The notes under the pieces: generated by a model
Told to the model about the DNA's origin: nothing
The model's input: only the letters and a program-made list of their open reading frames with translations
Databases searched by the model: none
Source of the DNA: Gnetum montanum
Lineage: Eukaryota; Streptophyta; Gnetopsida; Gnetales; Gnetaceae
Direction: 5' to 3'
DNA length: 64,000 nucleotides
Assembly: GCA_015680685.1 (NCBI GenBank)
Contig: MNCI01023457.1
Span: forward strand, 958,046-1,022,045
Translations under genes and position numbers: made by a program
Shown here: piece after piece, positions 1 to 11,371 of the stretch
Position numbering within the stretch: position 1 is the stretch's first letter
How the letters are laid out: each line of letters opens with the position of its first letter

Positions 1-614
1 ACCATTGCCATGGCCTCTCAGTTTTTCTACCTTTTTGTCTTTCATGTTTTTGATTTTACAAATTTTTTATTTTTGAATTTTTCTAATATTACACCATCTT
101 TAGTAACTTTAAACTTGCTTAATTATTTGACACTTTCTTATATATTTTACTTTATTTTACTTTATTTTTTTCAAGTGTGATATTTTCTTATCTATGCTAA
201 TAAAGGTGCTTTATTGTCACAAGACATAATGTTGCTATTGTTGCTTACTAATGATAGTTTGTGCTTAATGTGTTATTATCAATTTCTAGTTTCTATTTTT
301 GAATTTTGATGTTTCATGACTTTGGAATGGTTTATTCTTCATGGAATAGGTAATGAGTCCACATCATCCACGCATCCAATGAACTCTATGATTTTCCTTG
401 TTATGGGAATTTGAGGTCCCTTTTCATGAAAGAAAGTTTTAATCAATTGGTGACCTTGGTAGTTTTTACATTAGGAAGGATTCAAAGGTTTGTAAGGGGT
501 GTGACTTCAAGGGGACTCAATACTCTTTGTACTCTTCTACTCGCTTGAGTGTGTGTTTTTCATAAACTTCTTACCATTGCACACCAATCACTAATAGGAA
601 GTTAAATAATGTCG

Positions 615-747
615 TTGCATGGTGTGGTTCCCATTCAAGAAAAAAACAATGGAAATTCAAAGCACATCCCTTCAACATGAATAAGTCCTTGCATGGTGTG
701 CTTCCCATTTCAAGAAAAAACCAATGGAAATTCAAAGCACATCCCTT
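615..747 (+). repeat. Tandem duplication of about 58 bp in the post-pol region of element A
   Basis: Units at 615-672 and 689-747 both begin TTGCATGGTGTG and end AAAGCACATCCCTT, with few differences. Element B carries only one copy of this unit near 62795-62850, so the duplication arose in the lineage of A. No coding content is seen. Confidence 0.75.
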
Positions 748-1135
748 GGACAAATAAATGGGCTACAAGCACTAGTGATGGGACTCAAATAGCATGCACC
801 TATGCTTGAAGGTCCCCTCTAACTAAGGCCCTCTCTCTCACTTTCTACTTCTATTTTCTTCTCTTTGTGGAATGGTGGTTGTTTTGTGGAAGCATTCTTG
901 TGTCTCAAGTGGGTGGATCGGTGTTGGAGTGATGATGCAAAGTCACTGGAAGCAGGTGGTTTTTGTTTGGACTAAGGATGGAACTTCCTAGGTCATTTTA
1001 ACAAAATATTTCATAAGGAACTTCTTATGATGTTAATTTGAAACTTCATTCCACCTTCTCTATCATCCATCCATGCTGTTGTAATTCACCTCACTGCTAG
1101 GTTCTATGCTATGCTCTATGTCTTGGTCTAATGTG

Positions 1136-1140
1136 TTGGG
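1136..1140. repeat. Target-site duplication of the Tat element, left copy
   Basis: TTGGG directly precedes the TG of the left LTR and is repeated exactly at 18811-18815 after the CA of the right LTR. A 5-bp duplication is the normal footprint of a plant Ty3/gypsy integrase. It shows that both outer LTR ends are intact and that the insertion into element A was a simple event. Confidence 0.93.
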
Positions 1141-2723
1141 TGTAACGATGGAAAATGTCGGTAGCTGGAATACCGAACAAAATTCGTGTAAACAGTCTTA
1201 ACCACGGATCCGTGCGAGGGCTGTGCTGGGGAAAAATGAATCCGTGGTGCCCTGAACAGTCTTGTCAATCAGACAGGGACTTACTAAATCAGTAAACCGA
1301 TGGAGATTATGAATGTTGCGTGGAACGATTTGATTCGACGGGTCGCAAAATGAGAGAAAAACAATGTAGATAAATTGAAATAATGATAACATTACCACGA
1401 TAAAAGGAATCAGACACGAGAGAAACATGTGATTTCAGGATCTATTGTTTGACCCAGAAAAATGAGCATTCCGTATATCAATTTACACTAGGGAGACCCC
1501 GATTGTCTTGTGTGAAGCAAACACAAAGTAACAAGAAAAATGTCGAAGAAGAGGTACAGAATGGAGTCCGATCTACCTCATAGGTTGGAGATGGGATGTG
1601 AGGAAGGTCAAGTTTTGACGTCTACCAATCAATTGCTTCTGATCAATAGGACTCACAAGCCACACCAGATGATCTCTTGATCTCTGATCCACTCCTTTTG
1701 CCTTGGGTAGTCTCTGCTCTTAAACTACTAATGATTGCCAATGGAGAGAGTTGTGTTTTTGCCAAAGGACTAATCACTCCTGCTGCCAATGTTCAAGCAA
1801 AATTTTTTCTGTCTTTGTTCAAAGATAGTGCTGCCAAAAGATTTCCAAAATGCTACTCTCTGGTTCTGTCTCTCTCTGTGTCTTTTTTCTTTTCTTTTTT
1901 GTCTCATCCCTCATCTCTCTTGCCAACTGAGGTATTTATAAGTTTGATGACATGTGGAGAAGGAATGGATGTGCTGACACATGTTTCAAACCCTTCGGAA
2001 GATCGTTGACTTGATCATCCTTATGCTGAAATTCATGACCACACACAATACATGCATCTACGTATTGTGCGTATGAATAACAAATGTGGATCGGGCATGT
2101 CTCAATTGATTTTGGGCTACATTACACTCGTACGCGTTGCGTCGCGTACAAGAGCATAATAAAGCACAAAAGTGATGGACCCAAGTTGCTTTATGCTCAT
2201 TCACGCTGCCAAGCGTAGTGAAGCATAAACAATGATTAACTTGGCGATGAATTACGCTGACTTACGCTACCTTGCGTAACGAGCGTAAGGTGATCAAGCT
2301 ACAAGAAAGAGAAAAGAGTTCATCTGTTGCGCTTCCTTTGGATCCTCTTTGACGCTTTCAAAGCTCATTATGCTGCCTTGTGTAACAGAGCGTAAATCTA
2401 CCCTTAGACAAAAGACTTAGCGGAATACACGAGAGATCGCATATTACACTGCCTAGACCTTAAGCTTTGCCAAATCTACTGAAGTAAACCGCCTTCAAAT
2501 ATCAGGCTATGTTACGCAAAGCGTAATTACACTGTTGTGTGTTATAGCGTAAAGACGGAAAACATAGTAAGATAGGAAATCTGCAAAAGAAAACTGAAGT
2601 CTTGATGCCGCGCGCCTCCTTGTCTTGCCTTGCTTTGTTCTCCTTTCTGGAATTCTGTCATATACTTTTGCCCAAATCGCGAATCTTCGCCTGAGGCTGA
2701 CTCGTAATTTTCACGGTGTTTCA
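1141..2723 (-). repeat. Tat 3' LTR (left copy)
   Basis: This 1583-bp LTR begins TG and ends CA and is collinear with 17228-18810 without net length change. In the first about 145 bases I count eight differences from the other LTR, all transitions, so the insertion is not recent. The short ORFs at 1198-1428 (-) and 1677-2009 (+) recur in the other LTR but look like chance frames. The stretch 2250-2560 is dense in GCGTAA and its complement TTACGC. A TATA-like TATTTATA lies at 1933-1940, read as TATAAATA on the - strand. Confidence 0.95.
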
Positions 2724-2742
2724 ATGGCCCCTCTTTGTTGAC
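2724..2742 (-). other. Polypurine tract of the Tat element
   Basis: Read on the - strand, AACAAAGAGGGGCCAT directly precedes the TG of the 3' LTR. A purine run at this place primes plus-strand DNA synthesis. Read on the + strand it starts TGGCCCC and could be mistaken for a primer-binding site, but the direction of gag-pol rules that out. Confidence 0.8.
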
Positions 2743-3891
2743 AGTTGGAGGGCTTGCCTGAAAGACGTCGACAAAGAATATGAAACACCGAATTGGTAAA
2801 AGGACTAACAGCGTTCATCAATGGTTACTCAGGTGTCGCCCTGTCAACATAGAAGAGCACAGATGGAGGAAATGAGAGATAGGATGGTATATAGTAGGAA
2901 ACAGGTTCGGGGAAGATGCAAATGAGCAAGGATGACTTCTCCATGCATAAGCAATTAGGCTTTCTCCTGCAGGTGCATTAGCATGGAGTTATTCCATCAT
3001 TTTGTAGACAAAGGGGTTGCATAGACGAATTGTGTTACGTCTACATGGCCTGGATGAGATGTGTTTCACCCAGTTTGCCGACCCCCCCCCCCATTTTTTT
3101 TGAGTGTCCATTAGGTGAATTTCATTACGCTGATTTATGGACTTAACTGTAATGTGAATGCGGAAAATGGATGCTGCATGCGTAGATTTTGCAAATGGGA
3201 AGAAGATGGTAGATATGAAGTATAGTAAGAGCTGAGGGTAGGATTACAAGGGGAACAAGGATGCACTTCTAAGTGGACAAGCTAACCTGAGCAGCCATTT
3301 CAAAACATTGTTTGTACGTCACCGCTCCAATGAATGCATCTTTGAACGACATCCTCGAAGCAAGTAACCTGCAGCCAAAGAAAAAAACAGAGAATACCAT
3401 TTGCTCATGCGAATCATGGGTGAGGTTGTTGAAACAAGTTCCATTAGAGACGAGATGAAGTGATCGGGCCGTGAAGGAGAAACTGTAGCATGAGGCCCAA
3501 GTTTTTACCCTTAACACTCGGCCTAGCATATCGCCGCCAAAGAACATCAGACTCAGCGCATCTGACTAGTTATGCAAAGAACCAACCAGATGAATCTGTG
3601 AAGCCAGAGCCTGATAGTGATGATGAGCGGAGATCCCCAAAGTCGTAATTGATGAAACCACCTTTGGGGCTCCCGGTAGTGGAACTAACCTCTCAGAGGT
3701 ACCACTGCTGGAATGGGTGCGGTAACGGTATCTCCGAGGGGTCAGTAGTATGCCCTTCAGCACGTCTGAGAGATCAACAGGATGCCAGTGAGGTGGTGAC
3801 TCTGGGACTGCCCCAGCATCCCACCCTATTTGTCTTGCAGCTATGGAGAGATGCTTATGCTTGTTTGATTTGCATGATGGCAGCTTGTAAG
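2743..3891. other. 3' untranslated spacer of the Tat element, no recognised gene
   Basis: About 1.15 kb between the integrase side and the 3' LTR. It has a C9 run followed by T at about 3083-3102. The 92-codon open frame at 3269-3547 (-) has no family signature that I recognise. Hypervariable 3' untranslated regions are known in Tat/Ogre elements, so the lack of coding signal is expected. Confidence 0.6.
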
Positions 3892-4386
3892 TCCCAGTTT
3901 TAAGTCCTGGGAGACTTTCATTACTAATTTTAAGTCTCAACAGACCATGGTCCCAGTTTAAAGTTTGGGTGGACCGAGAAATGCTAGTTTTACATCGTAG
4001 CAGACGGTGGTGGGGCTGATTTATGGTCTTAGCAGACCGTGTTGTGGATGTTAGTTTCATGTCATGACCCAGGGACAAGTCTGTGCTAGTTTTACGTCTC
4101 AGCAGATGGTTACTTACCTTTATCAGTTTTATGTCATGACGGACAGCCAGTGCCAGTTTAGCATCGTGGAGGACGTGTGCAAAAGATGCCAGTATTTCAT
4201 CTTGGTGGACCTGTACAACATATCCAGTTTTATGTCGTAGCGGACAGTTACAACTTGTCAGTTTTGCGTCGTGACGGATGGTCAGTGCCAGTTTAGTGTC
4301 GTGGCGGACACATGAAGGGAGTGCCAATTTTACGTCGTAGCGGACGATTGTTGCCAGTTTAGCATCATAGCGGATGATGGTTGCCA
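3892..4386. repeat. Degenerate tandem array A of about 15 hairpin units (26-36 bp)
   Basis: Each unit has a lead close to CCAGTTTTA, then a 4-5 bp stem, usually a 6-base loop often ending GCG, then the complementary stem. Stems differ between units but stay paired: AAGTC/GACTT (3902/3913), GTCT/AGAC (3934/3942), GGTCT/AGACC (4025/4034), TGTC/GACA (4132/4142 and 4233/4243), GTGTC/GACAC (4296/4307), CGTC/GACG (4333/4343), CATC/GATG (4363/4373). At least three units are not fully paired (near 3992, 4163, 4198). Tat/Ogre 3' spacers are known to breed tandem repeats. A 273-codon minus-strand frame across the array (3566-4387) is only a by-product of the repeat. Confidence 0.85.
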
Positions 4387-4413
4387 TACCTGATATTCAC
4401 ACTGGAGATGCAA

Positions 4414-5697
4414 CTATATGTAGTACTGCTTCAAATATATATGACTGACAGGGTTTGGTAGCTCGTTGTCATCGACATCTGCTAACTTGAATGCTCCATT
4501 GCTATACGCATCATTCATCAAGAAAGGGCCCTCCCAGTTTGCAGAGAATTTACCTACTGGTTCGCGAACAGCCTTGAGAACTAAATCTCCTTTCTTGATC
4601 GGACGCTACTGAAGATTGTGACGATGCTTTTGCCTTTGCTTGTCTTGATACTTTTCGATTGTATCAAGCGTCTATATTCACTTTTCTTCTACTGAGTCTA
4701 AATCCATGATCTGGGACTCGGTGTGTTGAGCCTCATTTATAATCGTGGAGAGGACCATTCTCAGAGAAGGAATTTGCAACTCGAGGGGAAGCACTGCTTC
4801 AGATCCGTAGACTAGGCTATAGGGCGTACTGTCTGTAGCCGTCCTACATGTAGTACGATATGCCCATAGCACATAGAGGATTTTCTCGTGCCACCGTTTC
4901 TTGTTGTTGTCGAGCATTTTCTTGAGCAGATTGATGATGACATTGTTTTTTGCTTCAGCTTCACCATTCGCTTGCGGGTAGTAGGGAGAGGAAAAAGATT
5001 GTTTAATGCCAAGGCTATCACAGAAGGATTTGGTTTCCGTACTACTAAATTGCGGCCCATTGTCGGTCACTATAGTCATCGGGAGACCAAATCTGGTTAC
5101 AATGTTATCTAAGATGAAATGAAAAATCTGTTGAAATGTGATCTTCCTTAAAGGAATAGCTTCTACCCACTTCGTAAAGTATTCAGTAGCGGTAATTATG
5201 AAGCTATGACCTACAGAAGATTTCAGCGTGATGGGACCTATAATATCTAGTCCCCATCGCTGAAACGACCACGTTATTTGAGTCGTATGTAACTCTGTAG
5301 GCGACACGTGTATAAGATTTGCGTGACGCTAACACATGTCACAAGTTTTAACCTTTGACAGGCAATCTTTTTCCATGCGTGGCCAGTAGTACCCTAAGCG
5401 GCGAGTTTTTGAAGCCATAGCCTGTGGTGCTATGTGTCCTCTGCATAATCCCTCGTGAACCTCGTCAATGATATGTTGTGCTTGGTCTTTGTTGACACAA
5501 GTTAGCAACACTCCATCAAAAGAGAGTCTACAGAGAGTATTGTCTCCTATGATTATGTACTGCCTAGCTCGCTTGCGGATTGCATCTTTCTGCGTGCATG
5601 TCAATTCGTGCGGTAGCTCACCTTGTAAGAGGTAATTCTTAATGTTGTCATACCATTCAGGTGTGCTTTCTTCAAGAAGAGAAGATACTTGTGCCGC
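4414..5697 (-). pseudogene. Tat integrase (HHCC, DDE core, GPF/Y-like end), broken
   Basis: This is the C-terminal part of pol, which would insert the element cDNA. The zinc region shows H...H and CDMC near 5480-5330; the core shows GLDIIGP, TDNGPQF and the glutamate in NGEAEAKN (5250-4950), so the DDE triad is present. After a stop at 4678 the frame continues with GDLVLKAVREP and NWEGPF, the usual GPF/Y-like module, and ends YLKQYYI with a stop at 4414-4416. Internal stops: TAG at about 5698, TAG at about 5329 replacing the Gln that normally follows the second CxxC, TGA at 4678, and more near 4620-4670. No chromodomain is seen, as expected for a Tat element. Confidence 0.9.
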
Positions 5698-6600
5698 CTA
5701 AATGATAGGACTTGTACAATCTGTTATTAAAGAAGGACAAGTATCGAGTAGATGTGAGGGCACGTTTAAGGCCAGCGTAGCTAGTGCATCGGCCAGTGTG
5801 TTATCATTCTGTGGCACATGTTGGGCATCGATGGTCACGAACTGCTTCAGAAGATCTTTAGCCATATTATAGTAGGGCTGCAAATGTGCATCTTTGCAGG
5901 CGTAGACTCCTGTGATCTGATTGATGAAGAGCATCGAATCACCCCTGATTGCCAAGTGTCGAACATCGAGTTCGCTGGTAGCTAGTAATCCTCTGAGGAG
6001 CCCCTTGTACTCTGCTACATTGTTCGTACAAGGGAAGGTCAAGCGATAAGCGTAAAGACGCACATCCTTAGGTGATAGCGTAATAACGGTGGCAGCACTG
6101 CCACCTCTGGCGGTTGAAGCTCCATCGAAATACAACATTGCCTTGGGACCTGTTAAGATAGGGCTTACACTATGTACATATTCGTCTGGAAATTTAGGCT
6201 CTATGGTCGCCTGACTGTCAATAGGAGATGTTACTAATTGGTCGGCTATTTCTTGGCCCTTCGTAGAAGATTGGCCGATGTAATGCAGATCGAATTCTAC
6301 CGTGATAGCCTTCCAACGAGCTATTTTGCTACTTTCGTATAAGTTATGTGTAATGACCCTAAGGATGTTATTTTTACAGATGATGTTAACTTGGCTACGG
6401 AAAAGATAATGTCTACACTTCTTAAGCGTAAATACTAACACTAAGCAGTTACGCTCTACTTCGTTGTACCTCGTTTCATACGCACATAGAGTGTGACTCA
6501 AATAGTAGATGGGTACTTCCAACCCATCATTCCTCCTTTGACAGAGTAACGCTGCTAAGGCTACGTCTGAGGTTGCAAGATAGATATAGAATGGTTGATC
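5698..6600 (-). pseudogene. Tat tandem RNase H: degraded RNH followed by archaeal-type aRNH
   Basis: The first RNase H (about 6600-6230) keeps ATSDVAL, the VERNCL glutamate and EIADQL, but the motif that normally holds the catalytic Asp reads ICKNN. The second domain (about 6141-5773) has YFDGAST, AEYKGLL, RGDSML and NTLADALA, that is D-E-D-D complete. Loss of activity in the first domain with a full set in the second is the accepted picture for Tat elements, which acquired an archaeal-type RNase H. Both lie in one long open frame of 456 codons (7068-5698), the least damaged stretch of this pol. Confidence 0.9.
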
Positions 6601-7893
6601 CCTTTGTGGTGGGAAAACTATTGGCAAACATTGAAGTTCCTGCTTCAAGCTGTCGAACGCACGCTGACAATCATCTGTCCATTCGAAATTAACCCCCTTT
6701 TTGAGCAAATGTTGCATAGGGTGTAACTTGTCGGTTAATCTCGAGATGAACCGCCTGATAAACTGTAACCTCCCCTGTAATCCACGTAATTTCTTGAGAC
6801 TTGTAGGAGGTGCCAATTCAATAATGGCTTTGACTTTGTCAGGGTCTACGCGTATGCCAGCTTCTGATACCACAAAACCTAGCATGCGTCCGATTTTGAC
6901 TCCGAACACACACTTTTTTGGGTTAAGTCGGAGGTCATATTTAGAGCATCTTTTAAGGACTAACTCCAGATCTTCTGAATGATCTTCAGACTTTAAAAAC
7001 TTAACAGCTATATCATTGACATAATCATTCAGTCTTCGTAAGAGGTAATCGCTAAAGATGTACGTCATAGCTCATTGATATGTTGCTCCAGCATTTTTTA
7101 AGCCAAAAGGCATCATGATGTAGCAAAAGGTCCCCTAGGGTGTCATAAATGTTGTTGTTAGCTGGTGTTCTGGGTTGATGTGTATTTGATTGTAGCCTGA
7201 GAAGCCATCCATGAAGGAAAAAAGCGCATGTCCAGTGGTTGTATCCACCAATTGATCGATACTTGGCAATGAGAAGTTATCCTTGATTGTAGCTTTGTTC
7301 AAGTCTCGGAATTCTATACAAATGCGTATTTCTCCAGTCTTTTTGGGAACTACTACAATATTGGATACCCAGTCTGAGTAATCAACTGCATGAATAAAAC
7401 CTGCCTTGTACAGCTTAGTGATTTCATCACGTACTGCTAGCGCGACTCCTGGCTTGATCTTTCGTGCTTTTTGTCTAACGTCTTTGATATGAGGATATAG
7501 AATTATGTTGTGTTGAATTAATCTTGGGTCTAGTCCTAACATATCCTCGTATGACCATGCAAACACTGTGATGTTACTCTGGAGGACCTATTTTATATCA
7601 TCATGTGTCCCTTGGTCTAATAGAGAACTAACCTTGAGAGTTTTAGTCTCGCCCCTATGCGTAACCACAGAGATCTCATTGAGTGGATCTTCAGTTACAT
7701 CCTCGGCTTCCAGATCTAGTGTGCGCGTCGATTGCTCCAGCCAGTCTAGAGATGTTTCTGATGTGGCTATAATTACATCATCAAGGGCTAGGTTAGTTTC
7801 TATTAATGTAGGATCAAGCTATCTAATGATTTCACCGCGTAAGCTTGTTAAAACTAGCGGTGCAGACAACATTTCATCCATTTGTGAATTATC
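6601..7893 (-). pseudogene. Tat reverse transcriptase, inactive
   Basis: RT motifs run from DEITKLYKAGFI and VVVPKKTGEIRICIEFRDLN through FMDGFSGYNQI to MMPFGLKNAGATYQ. The catalytic box reads YVNDIAV at about 7023-7010, where active enzymes have YVDD; a GAT-to-AAT transition explains it. Stops at about 7132 (TAG in place of the Trp of the usual PWG) and 7078 (TGA after ATYQ, where Arg is usual) are further G-to-A or C-to-T changes, as are TAGs near 7589 and 7829. The frame upstream of 7566 still reads as the leader of RT and begins just after a good intron acceptor at 7894-7895. Confidence 0.92.
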
Positions 7894-7912
7894 CTACAAA
7901 AGTGTCAAATGT
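7894..7912 (-). other. Candidate splice acceptor of the PR-RT intron in Tat pol
   Basis: On the - strand a pyrimidine-rich run ends TTTTGTAG at 7894, directly before the point where the RT frame becomes readable. Upstream of it the frame stops making sense for 5.3 kb, up to the protease at 13200. Ogre-type Tat elements are known to splice an intron between protease and RT. The same TAG could instead be a decayed Gln codon. The matching donor near 13200 is not certain. Confidence 0.45.
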
Positions 7913-8220
7913 GAGAGTAATTAGACAGATACTAAGTTTGATGCTATAAGTATTGAATGAATAATGTTTAGTGTCATGCACAGGAAGTGATGTAACGTTG
8001 CTGTGTAAAGGTAGCTGAATTTTGAAGTTTGCCAACAACCTATAATTAATGAGACCTGATTACGAGGAGATAAGATACGGTAGTTTAGGGTCATTTCAGA
8101 CCGTAATGCGTGTGATATCTGGTGTAATTAATGCCTTGATCCTCAGGCTCCAGCTCATACTGACACCAGCATTTGGACAAGTCTCACTGAAATCAGGTAT
8201 CAAGTCGGTTAAATTTTGCA

Positions 8221-8230
8221 TATAAGTAAA
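8221..8230 (+). promoter_or_regulatory. Candidate TATA box of the antisense gene
   Basis: TATAAGTAAA stands 147 bases before the ATG at 8377 on the + strand, a usual distance for a plant TATA box with a short leader. It is the best match in the 300 bases upstream. No other core element was recognised, so this rests on position and sequence only. Confidence 0.4.
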
Positions 8231-8766
8231 CAGTTTTCAGTAAGAACGGGCTGTTGGCTGTCGCGAATTCGAATTTCTAACTATTACAAAGCGAGAGGAA
8301 GAGGTGAGGAAGGGTGGAGCATGTGGTTTGCAAGGATGTGAAAGTGCGAAACTGTGAAGATTTTGGAATCGTGACAATGGCGCCCAAAGCAAAAAGGAAG
8401 AACGCGAAATTGGCTAAGATCGACGAGGTGCAAGAAAATCTGCAACGCGCTTCGTAGGCGGTGGTCAAAGTGTGGGACCCTACGCCTTTGAACCGGTAGG
8501 CCATTCCTTGTGTACTTGTGTTGTTTTAGCAGTGTTTATTTCTGTAGCGTTGTTCGCGTAAATGAGGGTTTTAGATTATGGACCTCGCGTTAAGATGAGG
8601 GTTTAATGGAATGCGTCTATAGCTGTTGTCAGGGACAAACCTTGCGCTATTGCAAGGGTTTGGGCAATTTTGGCATGAATAGTTAAGCGTAATTTGTAGG
8701 TTTCCTATGTTTAAACATGCAAATGTGAATCTAGACGTTGATCTGTTCATTGCATTTTCTGTACAG

Positions 8767-9216
8767 TGTTATGCTAAGACCTGTCCTAATCGTCTTAGAT
8801 ATCTTTGGGGTTTCGTGTTGCATAAACCTAATCGTGCCTAATGTCCCTCCCCCGCATACTCGGTTGCATGGGAGGGCCATATGGTTTCGAAAGGATGCAC
8901 TGGAGTTTTTGCAATTTTTACTACATAACTACAACGTTATTGTATGGTCAAGTTTGTCAGGCGATATTGCTGGTGCCATTTTGGAGCACCTGTTAGTGGG
9001 TTTCGCATAGGGAATTTTGGCGTTCTTGACAGAAGGAGCCATCGACACTGGTCATCCCAAGGACCAAGACCTTAGTGCCCGAGGTTTGAGGTGCTTAGGC
9101 TGGATTTGGGAGATGGCCCAGTTTAGTTGCTACCACGCATATAACACTTTGTTCATGGCCCGCCATGTCTCGACCTACTTCCAGAACCCACCAGGCACAG
9201 TGTACTACCTAGATGG
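8767..9216 (+). pseudogene. Exon 2: NLI-interacting-factor/FCP1-like (HAD) phosphatase segment without catalytic residues
   Basis: The exon translates to a hydrophobic strand ending VLIVLDIFGV, then FRKDALEFLQFLLHNYNVIVWSS, a helix GAILEHLL, and near its end a segment NTLFMA-RHVSTYFQNPPGT. This is the order of plant NIF-like HAD phosphatases: DxDG or DLNG nucleophile loop, then RPG..EFL..., IWSS, and NTLLIDDSP..NPP. In this copy the nucleophile loop is DIFG, with the second Asp replaced by Phe, and the DDS of the last motif is ARH. If the assignment is right, the product would be a non-catalytic fold. One TAG stop lies at 9008-9010. The family call is from motif memory, not a search. Confidence 0.6.
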
Positions 9217-9304
9217 GTAAGCAGTTTTGTTGGTTATCTTGTCATTATATGTTCATTATCTGAGTTTTGTAAAATGTAAGATGAGCCTATGTGGTATGGT
9301 ACAG

Positions 9305-10725
9305 GTTTTTTATCCATGAAAATAGGTTGGTAGGCGATGGTGATATTTTATCATGGACCGAAATGGCGATAAAGGTGTTTACCTTAACTAGCAACGTACG
9401 CGCTGGTGTGATGGGGCAGATCAGATTCGACATTCATGAGTATCCCACCCGTTACGTTGTTGCTTACGAGAATTGCCAGAATCTCGGGTGGCTACATGAT
9501 GACTGGACTTTGGATCTGCCCCTTACCATTGCGGACGTGTAGAGGAAACTTCTTGCATTTTCATTGCCATTTGGACCTGGTAAAACTACTGTGTATTCTA
9601 TTATTGTGTGGTGTAATTGTGAATTGTGAATGTTGCGTGATAGTGTTTTGTTTGACTTTGTCTTACATTGTTCAGTCAGGGAATCCCGGGAGATTACCCT
9701 TACAATTTTTGACCGCGAGGCGAATACCCTCCTCTTCCACTACGGCGACATCAAGGATGCACAACGTTGGCTCGGCCACGCGGCGGCCCTAGTTGTGGTG
9801 GTCTCCAAGATACAAGAAGCAAGGCTAATGCATTTATTTTTAGCCACGACCCCTGATGTCCCCACCAGTGAAATGTTAACGTTGGTCAACTCCTTCAACG
9901 AAAGGGCAGAGCGTTTTTGTACACGCGTGCATCACGTGCATGTAAGTTTTGACATCGACGCTCAGCTCTTTGAAGACCTTTTCGATGTCCCCTCTAACGG
10001 TCTTCCCATAGAGGAAAAGGTGAAGAGAATTCTCGATTGCCAGAAGTAGCTGGAGGAGTGGGTAGGGGTCAAGAAGGAGCCTAAAGGGATCCCTTGTGAA
10101 AGAATCAAACTAGAAATCGCCAAAATAGTTTATCCCCTTTTCCAGGCCCAGGCTTTCCCCAAAACACTCTCGTAGGGAAGGTTCTTTTCTATAGAGCAGA
10201 CCCATATTATGCGGGAGGTTATCGAAGAAGGGACCCAGTTCAATTGGGCAAGCTATTTTGTTAAGGGGCTACGCACTGAGATGATCAGGCTTCGCAAGAA
10301 GCTCGAGTCTCATTTCAACGTGCATTACGCCTTCTTCATAGCCCTCCTTCGGTGTTTTGCTAAATTCTTGATCATCCAAAGGAATGGGGTCTAGGTGCAG
10401 CAAGACCGAGACCAGTTATCCAGACCTTGGATTACCCACATTTTCAGCACTACGTGTGGATAGGATCCCCTGGAAGGGATTGGGGAATCTCTGTCTAAAA
10501 CGACCAGAGGTTTGGTAGCATCCCGACTGCGAGGCCCCGACAGTGTAGGCGGGATAATGCCTACTTACACCGGTGATGCCTCACGAGGGAAACGTTTGGT
10601 GGTAGAAATTGTAGAACCTTCAACTCGGCATAAAAGGCTTCATACAACCAAGGCCTCTACGGAGCCTGGGAGTGGCACAAGTCGAACCATGGGAGTCAGA
10701 GTTTAGCGAAGTAAACCTCCACCTG
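9305..10725 (+). pseudogene. Exons 3-4 of the antisense gene: unrecognised central domain
   Basis: Exon 3 (9305-9579) reads FFIHENRLVGDGDILSW and continues to a TAG at 9540. Exon 4 (9676-10725) is the longest and contains helical segments such as FNERAERFCTRVHHVHVSF and MREVIEEGTQFNWASYFVKG. Five TAG stops interrupt exon 4. The last third (10500-10720) is basic and Ser/Thr rich. The look, an INWASY-type block followed by a long helix, recalls central parts of extra ORFs in plant retroelements, but I cannot place it in a family. Confidence 0.5.
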
Positions 10726-10898
10726 GTAAGCATGAAAGAAATGTATTGAAAGTTGTATTACGTGATGTTTATTTAGGATATTTTGAATCGTATTAAGCGT
10801 ATTATGTGATATGACCAGGGAAAGTTACGGAGCAGCTTACCCCTGAAACAGGGGTTGTGATACTAAGTCGTGGGGAAGGGGCCCTAGTTTTAGAAGAA

Positions 10899-11042
10899 GA
10901 GGCCCCAGTTGTTAGGGTCGGTCATGCACAGATTCCTGTGCATGAGGAGGCCCCAGCTATTAGGACAAGTGATGCACAGGCTCTTGTGCATGAGGAGGCC
11001 CCAGTTGTTGGGACAAGCGACACACAAGCTCTTGTGCGTGAG
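10899..11042 (+). repeat. Three tandem 48-bp coding repeats in exon 5 of the antisense gene
   Basis: Units 10899-10946, 10947-10994 and 10995-11042 each start GAGGCCCCAG and encode 16 residues of the type EEAPVV-x4-AQALVH. The period is a multiple of three and keeps the frame. The segment continues into a Glu-rich stretch ending at the donor at 11089. In-frame expansion suggests that the frame was under protein-level constraint when the repeat arose. Confidence 0.85.
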
Positions 11043-11371
11043 GAGAAAGAGGAGGCAGAACATGTTGGTGGGCTCCCGACTGTTACTGGTAGAGGTGATG
11101 AGCATGTTGGAAGCTTTGTAGAATTTTGTTAATAACTAGATTTTTCTAACTTGACTACGCTACAGGAGAAGAGGCTACGTCCATGTCCGCCGCTGTGAGT
11201 AGAGCGTGGAGAGACTTTCCTGACAAGTTTGCCTTCATGGAAGGTGTTGTCAGCGATATGATCGAGCGCCTCGAGCACGTCGATCCTGAAGCTGGTACAC
11301 CATAGCTATAAAAGGTTTATTTTATTATACAGCAGGAATGTATCATATACATTGATAATGTTTGTTGTTAG

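Noticed and set aside
1198-2009. Short ORFs inside the Tat LTR that recur in both copies
   Set aside because: Recurrence comes from LTR duplication. No family signature and no promoter on the matching strand.
2724-2745. TGGCCCCTCTTTG directly after the left LTR as a primer-binding site
   Set aside because: Gag, protease, RT and integrase are all on the minus strand, so this is the 3' end; read on that strand it is a polypurine tract. A primer-binding site is present at the other LTR.
3269-3547. 92-codon minus-strand frame in the Tat 3' spacer
   Set aside because: No recognisable motif, in a region known to be hypervariable in such elements.
3566-4387. 273-codon open frame on the minus strand with repeated HDAKLA-like residues
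   Set aside because: It is the translation of hairpin array A; the protein repeat follows the DNA repeat and the frame has no start context or family match.
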